From contig CAZUAH010000149.1 of NCBI GenBank assembly GCA_964617665.1, positions 1-27,246 of the forward strand: a stretch of 27,246 bases of DNA, in the 5' to 3' direction. Shown piece by piece: positions 16,496 to 24,085 of this stretch. A program made the translations under genes and the position numbers. This stretch comes from JADHUC01 sp964617665. Its GTDB lineage: Bacteria > Planctomycetota > Planctomycetia > Pirellulales > Pirellulaceae. The notes below the pieces were generated by a model. The model had not been told where the DNA came from. It saw nothing but the letters and a program-made list of their open reading frames with translations, and searched no databases. The first letter of the stretch is position 1, and every line of letters starts with the position of its first letter.

Positions 16496-16611
16496 CTGTA
16501 GGTCAGGCTGTGCCTGACGGAATCCGGTTCGCGTCATGCACAGCATGACCTACAGACTGACCGTACATTCGAAATCGAGGCCCAATTTCGTCATGCACAG
16601 CATGACCTACA
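16496..16611. repeat. Nested palindromes and direct repeats upstream of the fucosidase-like gene
   Basis: GTCAGGC-TGT-GCCTGAC (16502-16518) and GTCATGC-ACA-GCATGAC (16533-16549) are each palindromic, and together form 23-base arms (16496-16518, 16533-16555) that pair with two mismatches. A 22-base exact copy of the second unit recurs at 16590-16611. The elements encode MHSMTY twice if translation is started at 16536, which is why that upstream start is not accepted. Confidence 0.7.
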
Positions 16612-16620
16612 CAGTCAACC

Positions 16621-16626
16621 AAGGAG
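16621..16626 (+). promoter_or_regulatory. Ribosome binding site of the fucosidase-like gene
   Basis: AAGGAG lies 8 bases before the ATG at 16635 and fixes the start there, where a signal peptide begins, rather than in the upstream repeat. Confidence 0.75.
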
Positions 16627-16634
16627 ACACGGAT

Positions 16635-18125
16635 ATGAAATACGGAATGCTTGTTGCCGTCTTGAGCATTACTACGCTCGCAGGCTCCGTTCACGCCGAG
16701 AAGAAGTTCGAGCCTGACGTCGAATCGCTTCGACAGTACGAGTGTCCTAAATGGTTCCGAGATGCCAAGTTTGGCATCTATCTGCACTGGGGCGCGTACT
16801 CCGTGGCGCAACAGGGCGAGTGGTACGCCCGCAAACTGTATGACGAGACGACTCCCGAGTACAAGCACCACCTGGAACACTACGGCCACCCATCGGAACA
16901 CGGCTACAAGGACTTCATTCCCGAGTGGAAGGCGGAGAATTTCGATCCCGACGCACTGCTGGCGCTATTCAAACGGGCCGGTGCAAAGTACTTCTGCCCG
17001 TGCGCTGTGCATCACGACAACTTTGACCTCTGGAATTCGAAACATCACGAGTGGAATGCCGTGAACATGGGCCCCAAGAAGGATCTGATCGGCATGTGGC
17101 GCACGGCAACTCTGAAGGCCGGCTTGCGTTTCGGCGTCACGACGCATTTATCCCGCAGCTACAGCTGGCTGAATGTGGCCAACCAGGCTGACACTGAAGG
17201 CCCGAAGCAAGGTGTGCCGTATGACGGAGCACAAGGCACGGCCAAGGGCCTCTATCCGCCCAATGACGGCCAGAGCACGCATCCGCGGGCTCCGTTTGAT
17301 CCGCCCAAATCGTGGCGGGATCATTGGGCACGCCGCGTCAAACAGTTGATCGACGACTATCAGCCGGATCACCTTTATTTCGACTGCGCCGTGCCGTTTC
17401 GCGGCGAGGATCAAGGCCGCAGTGGCATGGACGTGATCTCCCACTTCCTGAACCAGCGATCGGAAGGCGTCATGTGCGTGAAAGAGCGCCCCTGGCAGGG
17501 ATTGTATGCGGAAGGCATCACAACGTTGGACTACGAGCGAGGTAAGGCCACGCACATCTTGGACAGACCGTGGCAGACGGACGATTCCATCGGTTCCTGG
17601 GGCTACAACGAAAACACTCCCTATACGACCTCCGACGCCGTCGTCGACAAGATCATCGATATCGTCAGCAAGAACGGGAACATGCTGCTGAATATCCCGA
17701 TTCGCGCGGACGGCACACTCGATGAAACGGCCACCGGAATCCTTGAAGATCTGGGGGCGTGGTTTCGCGTTAACGGCGAAGGTATCTACGGGACTCGCCC
17801 CTGGTACATGTTTGGCGAGGGCAAAACTGAAATGCCGCACAAAACCATCGAGTCGCCGTTCACATGGAGAGACATCCGCTACACGACCAAGGGCGAATAC
17901 CTGTACGCATTCGTACTCGACTGGCCCGGCAAGCGAATCCCCGAGATGCAGTTCCTCGCCCCCGGCAACCAACGCATTGGCGAGATCAAGTCGGTCGAGC
18001 TACTCGGTCACGAGGGTGACCTAGACTGGGAACACCATCCCGACGGCCTGCGCGTGACATTCCCACAGAAGAAGCCATGCGACTTCGCCTATTGCCTGAG
18101 GATTAGGCTGGAGACTGTAGACTGA
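16635..18125 (+). CDS. Secreted GH29 alpha-L-fucosidase-like enzyme
   Basis: The 496-residue protein has signal peptide MKYGMLVAVLSITTLAGSVHA. The GH29 TIM barrel is clear: WFRDAKFGIYLHWGAYSV (HWG 51-53), GEWYARKLY, FDPDALLALFKRAGAKYF, HHDNFDLWNSK (HHD 126-128), GPKKDLIGMWRTATLKAGLRFGV, and YQPDHLYFD with D250 at the position of the GH29 nucleophile. NGNMLLNIPIRADGTLDE is the usual end of the barrel, followed by a beta-sandwich to the C-terminus. The family cleaves terminal alpha-L-fucose (and some alpha-L-galactose) with retention. The nucleophile motif is FDCA rather than the common FDGG/FDW, so specificity may differ. The last codons and the stop lie in a heptamer repeat (18111-18145), so the tail RLETVD is repeat-derived. 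Confidence 0.92.
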   Translation: MKYGMLVAVLSITTLAGSVHAEKKFEPDVESLRQYECPKWFRDAKFGIYLHWGAYSVAQQGEWYARKLYDETTPEYKHHLEHYGHPSEHGYKDFIPEWKAENFDPDALLALFKRAGAKYFCPCAVHHDNFDLWNSKHHEWNAVNMGPKKDLIGMWRTATLKAGLRFGVTTHLSRSYSWLNVANQADTEGPKQGVPYDGAQGTAKGLYPPNDGQSTHPRAPFDPPKSWRDHWARRVKQLIDDYQPDHLYFDCAVPFRGEDQGRSGMDVISHFLNQRSEGVMCVKERPWQGLYAEGITTLDYERGKATHILDRPWQTDDSIGSWGYNENTPYTTSDAVVDKIIDIVSKNGNMLLNIPIRADGTLDETATGILEDLGAWFRVNGEGIYGTRPWYMFGEGKTEMPHKTIESPFTWRDIRYTTKGEYLYAFVLDWPGKRIPEMQFLAPGNQRIGEIKSVELLGHEGDLDWEHHPDGLRVTFPQKKPCDFAYCLRIRLETVD

Positions 18126-18161
18126 AGACTGTAGGCGGAAGACTACTCCCTTCAGTCTACA
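18111..18161. repeat. Heptamer array and hairpin across the end of the fucosidase-like gene
   Basis: Positions 18111-18145 read as degenerate units GAGACTG, TAGACTG, AAGACTG, TAGGCGG, AAGACTA. TGTAGACTGAAG (18116-18127) is perfectly complementary to CTTCAGTCTACA (18150-18161), with a 22-base loop. The TGA stop lies inside the left arm. The hairpin may attenuate or stabilise the transcript between the GH29 and GH117-PmoA genes. Confidence 0.65.
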
Positions 18162-18184
18162 ACCTCTGGCGTTTACGTATGCAC

Positions 18185-18191
18185 GAGGAAG
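18185..18191 (+). promoter_or_regulatory. Ribosome binding site deciding the GH117-PmoA start
   Basis: GAGGAAG lies 5 bases before the ATG at 18197. The upstream in-frame ATG at 18179 would place this site inside the gene and has no obvious site of its own. Confidence 0.6.
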
Positions 18192-18196
18192 ACCCA

Positions 18197-20356
18197 ATGT
18201 CAAAACCTACACGTTTCAATCCGACAGTCTTCGTCGTCTTTCTTCTTCCCGCAGCCTTCGGTCTTCAGCCTTCAGTCTTCTCGGCACCGCCCTTTCCCGC
18301 CGTGATGCCCGAAGAGAAGCCGGATGACCAGCCGCTCAGCGCGTCATGGTCGCGGATGTGGGACCGGTGGAATCCGCACGAGGATCGGGGCAACGAATTG
18401 TACAGCAACTTCAAGTACACGCCATTGAAGGGCTTTTCACGCGAGCCAAACGTTTCACGTCGTGACCCAACAAAGGTCATAAGAGTCAACGGGACCTATT
18501 ACGTCTGGTACACGTGCCGCCGCACCGAGGCACCGCCTGCCGGTTTGAAGGGTGCTACGGAGACGGTGCCCGGAACCGACTGGGACTTGGCCGACATCTG
18601 GTACGCGACCAGCAAAGACGGGTTCACATGGGAAGAACAGGGCCTGGCGGTCCGGCGTCCATCGAAGCCACAAATCGGGTACCGCTCGATCTGCACTCCG
18701 GGCATCCTCGTGTGGAAGGGCAAGTACTACCTGTACTTCCAGGCTTACAGCCCGATGGTCGGTGGCCAGCAGTATTGTCCCGTCCGGGTGGCGGTCGCCG
18801 ATGCGCCCGACGGCCCCTGGGAGCATCATCCTGAACCCGTCGTCAAACCCGGCCCGCCGGGATCGTGGGATAACATCAAGATCAACGATCCTTGCCCTGT
18901 CGTCCACAACGGCAAGATTCTTATCTACTACAAGGGCGCGCCCATCGAACGCGGCGATCAGTACGTACTGCGCATGCAGGGCGTAGCTGTGGCCGACGAT
19001 CCCCTCGGCCCCTTCACAAAACCGCCACTGAATCCCGTGATCAATTCCGGCCACGAGACTTGCATGTGGCCGTGGAGATCCGGTGTCGCGGCACTGGTAG
19101 CGCTCGACGGCCCCGAAAAGAACACGATTCAATATGCGCCAGACGGCGTGAACTTCGACATTAGGGCTATCACGCAGGTGCCGCCCATTGCCCCCGGTCC
19201 GTTCGTGCCCGACGCATTTGCGGATAGCGGTGACGGACGCGGCTTCACCTGGGGTCTTTGCCACATTAATCCGGACGGCGGCGGTGCGTCGAACGAGTCG
19301 ATCCTGGCCCGTTTCGACTGCGATCTGAGCCTGGACGTCGATCGTCCGCTGTTCAAACGGAACAACCTGCGATTCGAGGAAAGCACCTATTTCCAGACTC
19401 GCGTCCGTCTTCCAGGCAACCTCCGCCGCTTGATCGAACGCGAACGTGATAAGGTCGACTGTAACACTTCGGCCACGACTGAAGATCAATCGGCGCAAGT
19501 CGGATTCCGTGAAGAAGACGGCCAAGTGATCGTCAGCGTCGATGACAAACCGATCGCAACGTACGTTTATGCGGACTCGAAGATTCCTCGTCCGTATTTT
19601 GCCCACGTGAAAGCGCCTGGCGGCTATCAAGTGACACGCAACCACCCGCCGATCCCGGGCCAGGATCGCACAGACCACGATACCATGCATCCGGGTATAT
19701 GGATGGCGTTCGGCGACCTGGACGGTTCTGACTTCTGGCGAAACAAAGCGAAGATCGTTCATTCGTCGTTTCTCGACGGGCCGACCGGTGGGGCCGGCTG
19801 CGGTTCCTTCACTCAGGAAAAACACTACCTGCGTGCGGACGAATCGCTTGTGTGCCAAGAGGTGTTTCGTTGCTCGATTCACGTGTGCCAAGGCGGCTAT
19901 CTGCTGACTTGGGATTCCACGTTTCGTGGCGACGACGAATTCTGTTTTGGCGATCAGGAAGAGATGGGGCTTGGCCTTCGCGTCGCGACGCCCTTCAGTG
20001 AAGTGGCGGGTGGTCAATTGCAGGACTCAGAAGGTCGCGAAGGGGCGAAGAGTATCTGGAGCAACGCTGCTGCCTGGTGTGACTACGGCGGTACGGTCGA
20101 CGGTCAACGAATCGGCATGACTCTGATGTGCCATCCGGATAACTTCCGCGAAAGTTGGATGCACGCGCGCAACTACGGTTTTGTCGCGGCGAATCCATTT
20201 GGTCGCAAGGCGATGAAGAAAGGCTCAGCGAGCAAAGTTGTCGTGAAACCGGGAAAATCGCTGCGCCTCCGATACGCCGTTTGGATACACGGCGGCAAGG
20301 ACGATCAAGAGCCCGACTACCAAGCGGCCTATGCGGAATACCTGAAGCTGAATTGA
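18197..20356 (+). CDS. GH117-like glycoside hydrolase C fused to a PmoA/DUF6807 domain
   Basis: The 719-residue protein starts at the ATG at 18197. Residues 1-29 form a signal peptide whose part FGLQPSVFS is encoded by a heptamer repeat. Residues about 50-420 are GH117-like: RRDPTKVIRVNGTYYVWYT (D90), TDWDLADIWYATSKDGFTW, INDPCPVVHNGKILIYYK (D231; the usual HDP is NDP), NPVINSGHETCMWPW (H286-E287) and NTIQYAPDGVNFD. Residues about 436-717 match the PmoA-like DUF6807 family: QVIVSVDDKPIATYVYADS, IPRPYFAHVKAPGGYQVTR, DHDTMHPGIWMAFGDLDGSDFW and a closing LRLRYAVWIHGG. DUF6807 proteins are common in planctomycete carbohydrate loci, without a firmly established activity known to me. The two domains are in one continuous frame with an Asp/Ser/Thr-rich junction near 425-435. 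It is the last gene before the terminator at 20377. Confidence 0.87.
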   Translation: MSKPTRFNPTVFVVFLLPAAFGLQPSVFSAPPFPAVMPEEKPDDQPLSASWSRMWDRWNPHEDRGNELYSNFKYTPLKGFSREPNVSRRDPTKVIRVNGTYYVWYTCRRTEAPPAGLKGATETVPGTDWDLADIWYATSKDGFTWEEQGLAVRRPSKPQIGYRSICTPGILVWKGKYYLYFQAYSPMVGGQQYCPVRVAVADAPDGPWEHHPEPVVKPGPPGSWDNIKINDPCPVVHNGKILIYYKGAPIERGDQYVLRMQGVAVADDPLGPFTKPPLNPVINSGHETCMWPWRSGVAALVALDGPEKNTIQYAPDGVNFDIRAITQVPPIAPGPFVPDAFADSGDGRGFTWGLCHINPDGGGASNESILARFDCDLSLDVDRPLFKRNNLRFEESTYFQTRVRLPGNLRRLIERERDKVDCNTSATTEDQSAQVGFREEDGQVIVSVDDKPIATYVYADSKIPRPYFAHVKAPGGYQVTRNHPPIPGQDRTDHDTMHPGIWMAFGDLDGSDFWRNKAKIVHSSFLDGPTGGAGCGSFTQEKHYLRADESLVCQEVFRCSIHVCQGGYLLTWDSTFRGDDEFCFGDQEEMGLGLRVATPFSEVAGGQLQDSEGREGAKSIWSNAAAWCDYGGTVDGQRIGMTLMCHPDNFRESWMHARNYGFVAANPFGRKAMKKGSASKVVVKPGKSLRLRYAVWIHGGKDDQEPDYQAAYAEYLKLN
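18254..18281. repeat. Heptamer array encoding part of a signal peptide
   Basis: Units GCCTTCG, GTCTTCA, GCCTTCA, GTCTTCT repeat with a 7-base period. In inverted orientation it resembles the array at 18111-18145 (AGACTG-AAGACTG type). It encodes AFGLQPSVFS of the export signal of the GH117-PmoA protein. Confidence 0.65.
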
Positions 20357-20376
20357 ATCGCCTGTTGGGTTTACTC

Positions 20377-20422
20377 CCGACCGCTCGTGTGTAATAACCA
20401 TTCCTGATCGGTCGGATTTTTT
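20377..20422 (+). terminator. Probable Rho-independent terminator closing the locus
   Basis: CCGACCG (20377-20383) and CGGTCGG (20409-20415) are perfectly complementary, with a 25-base loop, followed directly by ATTTTTT (20416-20422). It lies 20 bases after the last gene of the polysaccharide locus. The long loop makes it weaker than a textbook case. Confidence 0.55.
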
Positions 20423-20490
20423 CCTGCTCATCCAGTCGATTAGGCGACGCACATACCTTCGACCACGGCAATCCCTACAAGGCGCGTGCA

Positions 20491-21279
20491 ATGTCAATTT
20501 CAATCGCAATGGTTGCCCTCGGTAAGGGTGCAAAGATATCTGCGACCGCCATACAACAGGATCTGAAGTCGACGTGGCCTAGTCTTCCCACACCCGGCAA
20601 GCCTGAGAAGAAAGACAAGACGCTTGCGTTCAGTGTTGGCGACGCAGACGTGATCTTAGGAATGATGCCGGCTCCGATACCATGGTCGGACTTGGAAGGG
20701 CCCTGTTCCACCAGTTGGCTGTGGCCAGAGGCAGAATCCGAATTGCGCAAGCATACTGGTCATATCATCGTCACTGTCTCGGCAGATTGTGAACCGATCG
20801 AGCGTCTGAAGATGTTGACGCAGGTAACCGCTGCCATTGTTGGGACGTGTGACGCCGCGCTTGGTGTGTACTGGGGGGATTCGACGCTCGTGATGTCTCC
20901 GGAAATGTTTCGAGACTTCGCCACAGAAATGCTTCCGGACGGGCTCCCGCTCTACATATGGATTGATTTTCGTGTCGGGCAAGGCAAGGACGGAAAGACG
21001 GCAGGATTTACCGCCGGAATGTCTGCACTTGGGCACATGGAGCTGGAAACGCTCAATTCGCCTGAACCGCCGGGCGAATTGAAGGAGCGATTCTTTGGCT
21101 TGGCTTACTATCTGCTTGAGAATGGCCCCGTAATCAGCGACGGCGATACCATTGGCGAAGACGCCAACGAACGCATCAAGATCATCTACAGCGATTCGTC
21201 ATTCGGGCACGAGAATCAGGTGATGCGACTTGACTACGAACCCGTAGCCAAGAAGAAGTCGTGGTGGAAGCGTCGCTGA
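20491..21279 (+). CDS. DUF4261-domain protein
   Basis: The 262-residue protein starts at ATG 20491. It has no signal peptide or membrane segment, so it is cytoplasmic. Segments typical of DUF4261 are the N-terminal SISIAMVALGKG, the central ADVILGMMPAPIPWSDLEGPC, HIIVTVSAD, AAIVGTCDAALGVYWGDSTLVMSPEMF, PLYIWIDFRV and the C-terminal MSALGHMELETLNSPEPPGELKERFFGLAYYLLENG. The domain has no established biochemical role that I can name. The gene is separated from the sugar locus by a terminator and is followed by small, partly broken genes, so it belongs to a different unit. The tail KKKSWWKRR is basic. Confidence 0.8.
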   Translation: MSISIAMVALGKGAKISATAIQQDLKSTWPSLPTPGKPEKKDKTLAFSVGDADVILGMMPAPIPWSDLEGPCSTSWLWPEAESELRKHTGHIIVTVSADCEPIERLKMLTQVTAAIVGTCDAALGVYWGDSTLVMSPEMFRDFATEMLPDGLPLYIWIDFRVGQGKDGKTAGFTAGMSALGHMELETLNSPEPPGELKERFFGLAYYLLENGPVISDGDTIGEDANERIKIIYSDSSFGHENQVMRLDYEPVAKKKSWWKRR

Positions 21280-21427
21280 TTCTGTCGCGTGCAAAGTGAA
21301 TGCAGAGCGGCGTTACTCTCGTTGCCATGTAGACTGCGTTAGGAGAGTGAATCTCTGCTTGAGTCGTAACCCTACGGCGTGGGTGATGACCGCCGCATCT
21401 TATGCCGGACGAGCGAGGGATCAGAGT

Positions 21428-21883
21428 ATGGCCAGTCAACCGCATGAACCTCCCTCGGACAAACCGTTGGATAGGCAGTTCCACGCGACGTGTTTCTCTG
21501 GAATTGCGTTTGCCGGCTGGTCGGACGAGTTTCGCTTCAGCGTGCCGAGTGCGGCGGACGATCTGATTGAGTCGATCGCGAATTTCTACTCACAACGATC
21601 CGCTCGCCTTACACAACGGACTCCGCAGCTAGAGTTCGATCGCGGAAGCTGGTTTTGGAGCATCTTCAATATGGGTCCGGAATCATGGCCCTTTTAGACC
21701 ATCGCGGTCGATCTGCAGGTTACGCCGGACAATATCACGAACGTGTTGCAGCACATTGCGGGCTTCTTCAAGTAGGAACTAGACAGCGATTCACGCCACG
21801 AGTTGCTCGCGCACATCGAAGACTATCGCCGAGGGCTAGCCGCCTCACTCCGCCCGCTCGCGGGGATAGCTCGACGCCTCTGA
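21428..21883 (+). pseudogene. Small gene interrupted by two in-frame TAG codons
   Basis: The ATG at 21428 has a GAGG ribosome site about 9 bases upstream. The frame runs 89 codons (FHATCFSGIAFAGWSDEFRF, then WFWSIFNMGPESWPF) to TAG at 21695. The same frame continues TIAVDLQVTPDNITNVLQ...GFFK to a second TAG at 21773, then ELDSDSRHELLAHIEDYRRG...ARRL to TGA at 21881. Both continuations look like ordinary protein with good codon use, and a CAG (Gln) in place of each TAG would restore a 151-residue protein. The family is not recognised. TAG is used as a normal stop by other genes here (for example at 1088, 2275 and 16495), so decay by C-to-T change is more likely than recoding. A functional 89-residue product cannot be excluded. 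Confidence 0.5.
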
Positions 21884-21995
21884 GCGTATTCGTGGCTCTG
21901 GCCAGTTCCATCGGGGCAATCAGTCGTGGGCTGCGAAGAACCTGCGGAACTAATCCTCAACTGGTCGCATCGAAGCATCGGAGGCGCGGTTCCGC

Positions 21996-22376
21996 ATGGC
22001 TCGAAGAGCGACAGCCTGGAAATACTGGGCCGGTTTGTCAGCGCTCGGAGCGATCTCTGTGACGCTTGCGGTCGGGTGGTGGGTGGACCACCATGCGCAG
22101 TCCGTTGAATTGAACGCCGCGAGATCACAGATCAAGGATTTTTCGTCTCAGCCTTCCATCGAAGCCCTCCGCGCGGAGAATGATGATCTCATCCAGTACA
22201 TCGACGAGTCCTACACCTTGCTAAAGGAAAAGGGACTTCACATCCAACTAGACGTGGAAGTAGATGAGGACGGACGTTTGCGCCTGCGTGCTGACTCCGT
22301 GCAACTCATGGGCGACCTGACGAAGAAGCTGCGGGAACTTGATGAGAATCTGAAAAAGGCAACGCCGGACAAGTGA
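21996..22376 (+). CDS. Small membrane-anchored coiled-coil protein, unknown family
   Basis: The 126-residue protein starts at ATG 21996 with GGAGG 11 bases upstream. Residues about 9-27 (KYWAGLSALGAISVTLAVGWW) form one membrane segment following basic MARRATAWK, so the rest is probably outside the cytoplasm. Residues about 40-75 (IEALRAENDDLIQYIDESYTLLKEKG) and 105-122 (LMGDLTKKLRELDENLKKA) look like coiled-coil helices around a short beta segment (LHIQLDVEVDEDGRLRLRA). No family is recognised. A 6-base inverted pair GACAAG/CTTGTC spans its stop codon but has no T-run. Confidence 0.6.
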   Translation: MARRATAWKYWAGLSALGAISVTLAVGWWVDHHAQSVELNAARSQIKDFSSQPSIEALRAENDDLIQYIDESYTLLKEKGLHIQLDVEVDEDGRLRLRADSVQLMGDLTKKLRELDENLKKATPDK

Positions 22377-22756
22377 AGCAGCTTGTCTGTCAACGGTTGC
22401 AAGTCTTCCGCCACGAGGCTTTTCTGGTGTGCTAGTATCGCATGGGCTTCTAGAGCGCGTTCGGGATAACAGTAGCGGGTCTTTCGTCGTGTGGACTCGT
22501 GATTCACGGCGCCGGAGACGCTACACGTCCGTGCGACACGCACTAGGGGCATACCGACCGATCTGATCGCCCTGGCTTCGGAAGTGGATCTGGTCCGTCG
22601 TCTGGGCCAGGGAACGTGCGAAATGGGCTGCGGGAGTGAGTTGAGCGCTGGGGATCGAGGCAGTCTCGGCCTATTCGCGTGCGGTCATTGCCGACTTTGA
22701 TCCACAACTGCAGCCAGGATTGAGTGTCAGCCCATTTGTGTTAAGCGAATCACCTG
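22377..22756. other. Gene-free stretch
   Basis: About 380 bases between two genes that converge here. Neither strand shows a convincing reading frame, tRNA-like fold or strong terminator. A short open stretch near 22660-22850 overlaps the 3' end of the nuclease gene and is not coding-like. Confidence 0.4.
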
Positions 22757-23731
22757 CTATCGCCGGTTGTCTACCCCAGAAGCAATGCGTGTCACCTGTT
22801 CCACCGGAGCAAACGCGGCCCAGACCGGCAGGTGGTCGGAGACACGGATGGCTTCTTCCTGAGTGAGGTCGTACTCGACCTGTAGGTCGAGCACTCCTGC
22901 AACTCCGGTGAATTCCGAGGTGCTTGTCCCCGAAAACAGGATATTGTCGTAGGACTTCGTGCCGCGTGTGTTGGTCGGCTCGCTGGTGACGGTCCACATC
23001 ACATCGGGAATGTCGGCTAGGTCACCGAGGTGCTGCGGATCAGCGTTCAGGTCGCCCAGTAGGATGACGTCATCTTCGGAGTCGGTGTCTTGGACCAATC
23101 GGATCACGTCGTCAAGCACGTCGACCTCCTCATCGACTTCGTCTGGGTCGGTGTGAATATTCACCAGCGTGAAGTTCCACGGCGTGCCCGAGAGGGCGCC
23201 GATCACGCGAAAACTGGCGACGAGCGGTTCCCGGTGCAGAAGGTCGCGCTGATCGTTGATCGTGTAGACCGACCCGTCGATCAGCTCGATGCGATTCGTG
23301 TCGTAAAGGTAGAGATACTGCTCCTTCGAGTTTGATCGACCGAGCCTCGGGCCGACTACCACGTCATACTCCGAGCCGTCCGAGTTCACTTTCGACAGAA
23401 ACCGATCGGCGAATGTCTCATCCTTGGCTCGCAACTCCTGAATCGCGATGATGTCGAAACGGCGAATGACGTCGACAATGACTTCCATCACTTCGGACTT
23501 CTTGATCTTGGACTCGCCTAGTACCTGGATATTCCACGAAGCAACGGTGATTTCGTCTCGGATGCTGGGCGAGGCATTCGAGACAGAGGCAGGCCAAGCT
23601 TGTGAGTCGGCCGGTACGGCATCGCGATTCCCGCCAATCGAAGCGGAAGGCGGTGCGACATCGAATGACTGATCCGAGCAGCCAACCAGACCGAGTGCTA
23701 GCAGCAACAATCCTCGGTGCAACCAACTCAT
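22757..23731 (-). CDS. Endonuclease/exonuclease/phosphatase-fold lipoprotein (DNase I-like)
   Basis: The 324-residue protein starts at ATG 23731 on the minus strand, behind a strong AGGGAGG site; an upstream in-frame start is less likely because it precedes that site. Residues 1-18 are a lipoprotein signal with lipobox LVGC (C18), so it is anchored in a membrane facing the periplasm. The metal-dependent phosphoesterase fold is complete: TVASWNIQVLG (N67), DIIAIQEL (E99), VNIHTDP (H193), VILLGDLNADP (D227, N229), YDNILFS (D262) and VSDHLPVWAAF (D299, H300). Members cleave DNA, RNA or phospho-lipid/inositol headgroups. The spacing and short length are closest to DNase I-like nucleases. A role in extracellular DNA scavenging is inference. 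Confidence 0.88.
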   Translation of the reverse strand: MSWLHRGLLLLALGLVGCSDQSFDVAPPSASIGGNRDAVPADSQAWPASVSNASPSIRDEITVASWNIQVLGESKIKKSEVMEVIVDVIRRFDIIAIQELRAKDETFADRFLSKVNSDGSEYDVVVGPRLGRSNSKEQYLYLYDTNRIELIDGSVYTINDQRDLLHREPLVASFRVIGALSGTPWNFTLVNIHTDPDEVDEEVDVLDDVIRLVQDTDSEDDVILLGDLNADPQHLGDLADIPDVMWTVTSEPTNTRGTKSYDNILFSGTSTSEFTGVAGVLDLQVEYDLTQEEAIRVSDHLPVWAAFAPVEQVTRIASGVDNRR

Positions 23732-24085
23732 CGTGAGCCTCCCTGCTAGGTGCGTCGAAGAGTCACAGTCACGCTTCGCGACTGCGGACGGCATTCCGTG
23801 CTAGGAGGTATCGGTCAATAGAGCCGGTGAGATTTCGCCGATTCTGTGGATTGCTGACCGATTCGCGCCATTTCGACGTGTCGGTAGACGTGGCCCGTGC
23901 GCGACAGTTTATTCGCGTTGGCTCCGCAGAACTGGTAGCTTCTTAGGACTCCGGAACGTGGTTCGTGGAAGCAATAGACCTCTTTTCCGTTGAAATGAAG
24001 TACATGCCGGCGCGAGACCAACAGGTTCTCTTGCTACCGGGCGACGGCTAGAATCAGAGCACAAAGAACAACACAGGGGGAAATC
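23732..24085. other. Divergent intergenic region
   Basis: About 354 bases between the divergently transcribed nuclease and hydrolase genes must hold both promoters. A TAGAAT at about 24050 could be a -10 box for the plus-strand gene, but no clear -35 box is at the right distance. A small minus-strand open frame (23815-24021) is not supported by a ribosome site or recognisable protein. Confidence 0.35.

Noticed and set aside
16536..16634. Upstream start giving the GH29 protein 33 more residues
   Set aside because: The extra residues come from a duplicated palindromic repeat, and a strong AAGGAG plus signal peptide fix the start at 16635.
18455..20017. Minus-strand open frame (520 codons) opposite the GH117-PmoA gene
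   Set aside because: Shadow of the plus-strand coding frame, with Arg/Val-rich nonsense composition and no family motifs.
21428..21883. Pyrrolysine or suppressor decoding of TAG as an established explanation
   Set aside because: Several normal genes in the window end in TAG, and no pyl genes or suppressor tRNA are visible; only kept as a check.
22660..22850. Plus-strand open stretch between the coiled-coil and nuclease genes
   Set aside because: Short, overlaps the nuclease gene end, lacks a start with a ribosome site, and resembles no protein.
23815..24021. Small minus-strand open frame in the divergent spacer
   Set aside because: No ribosome site, no recognisable protein, and it occupies the region that must hold both promoters.
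24020..24060. Promoter with TAGAAT -10 box before the CocE-type gene
   Set aside because: No -35 sequence of reasonable quality at a usual distance; planctomycete promoter consensus is uncertain.
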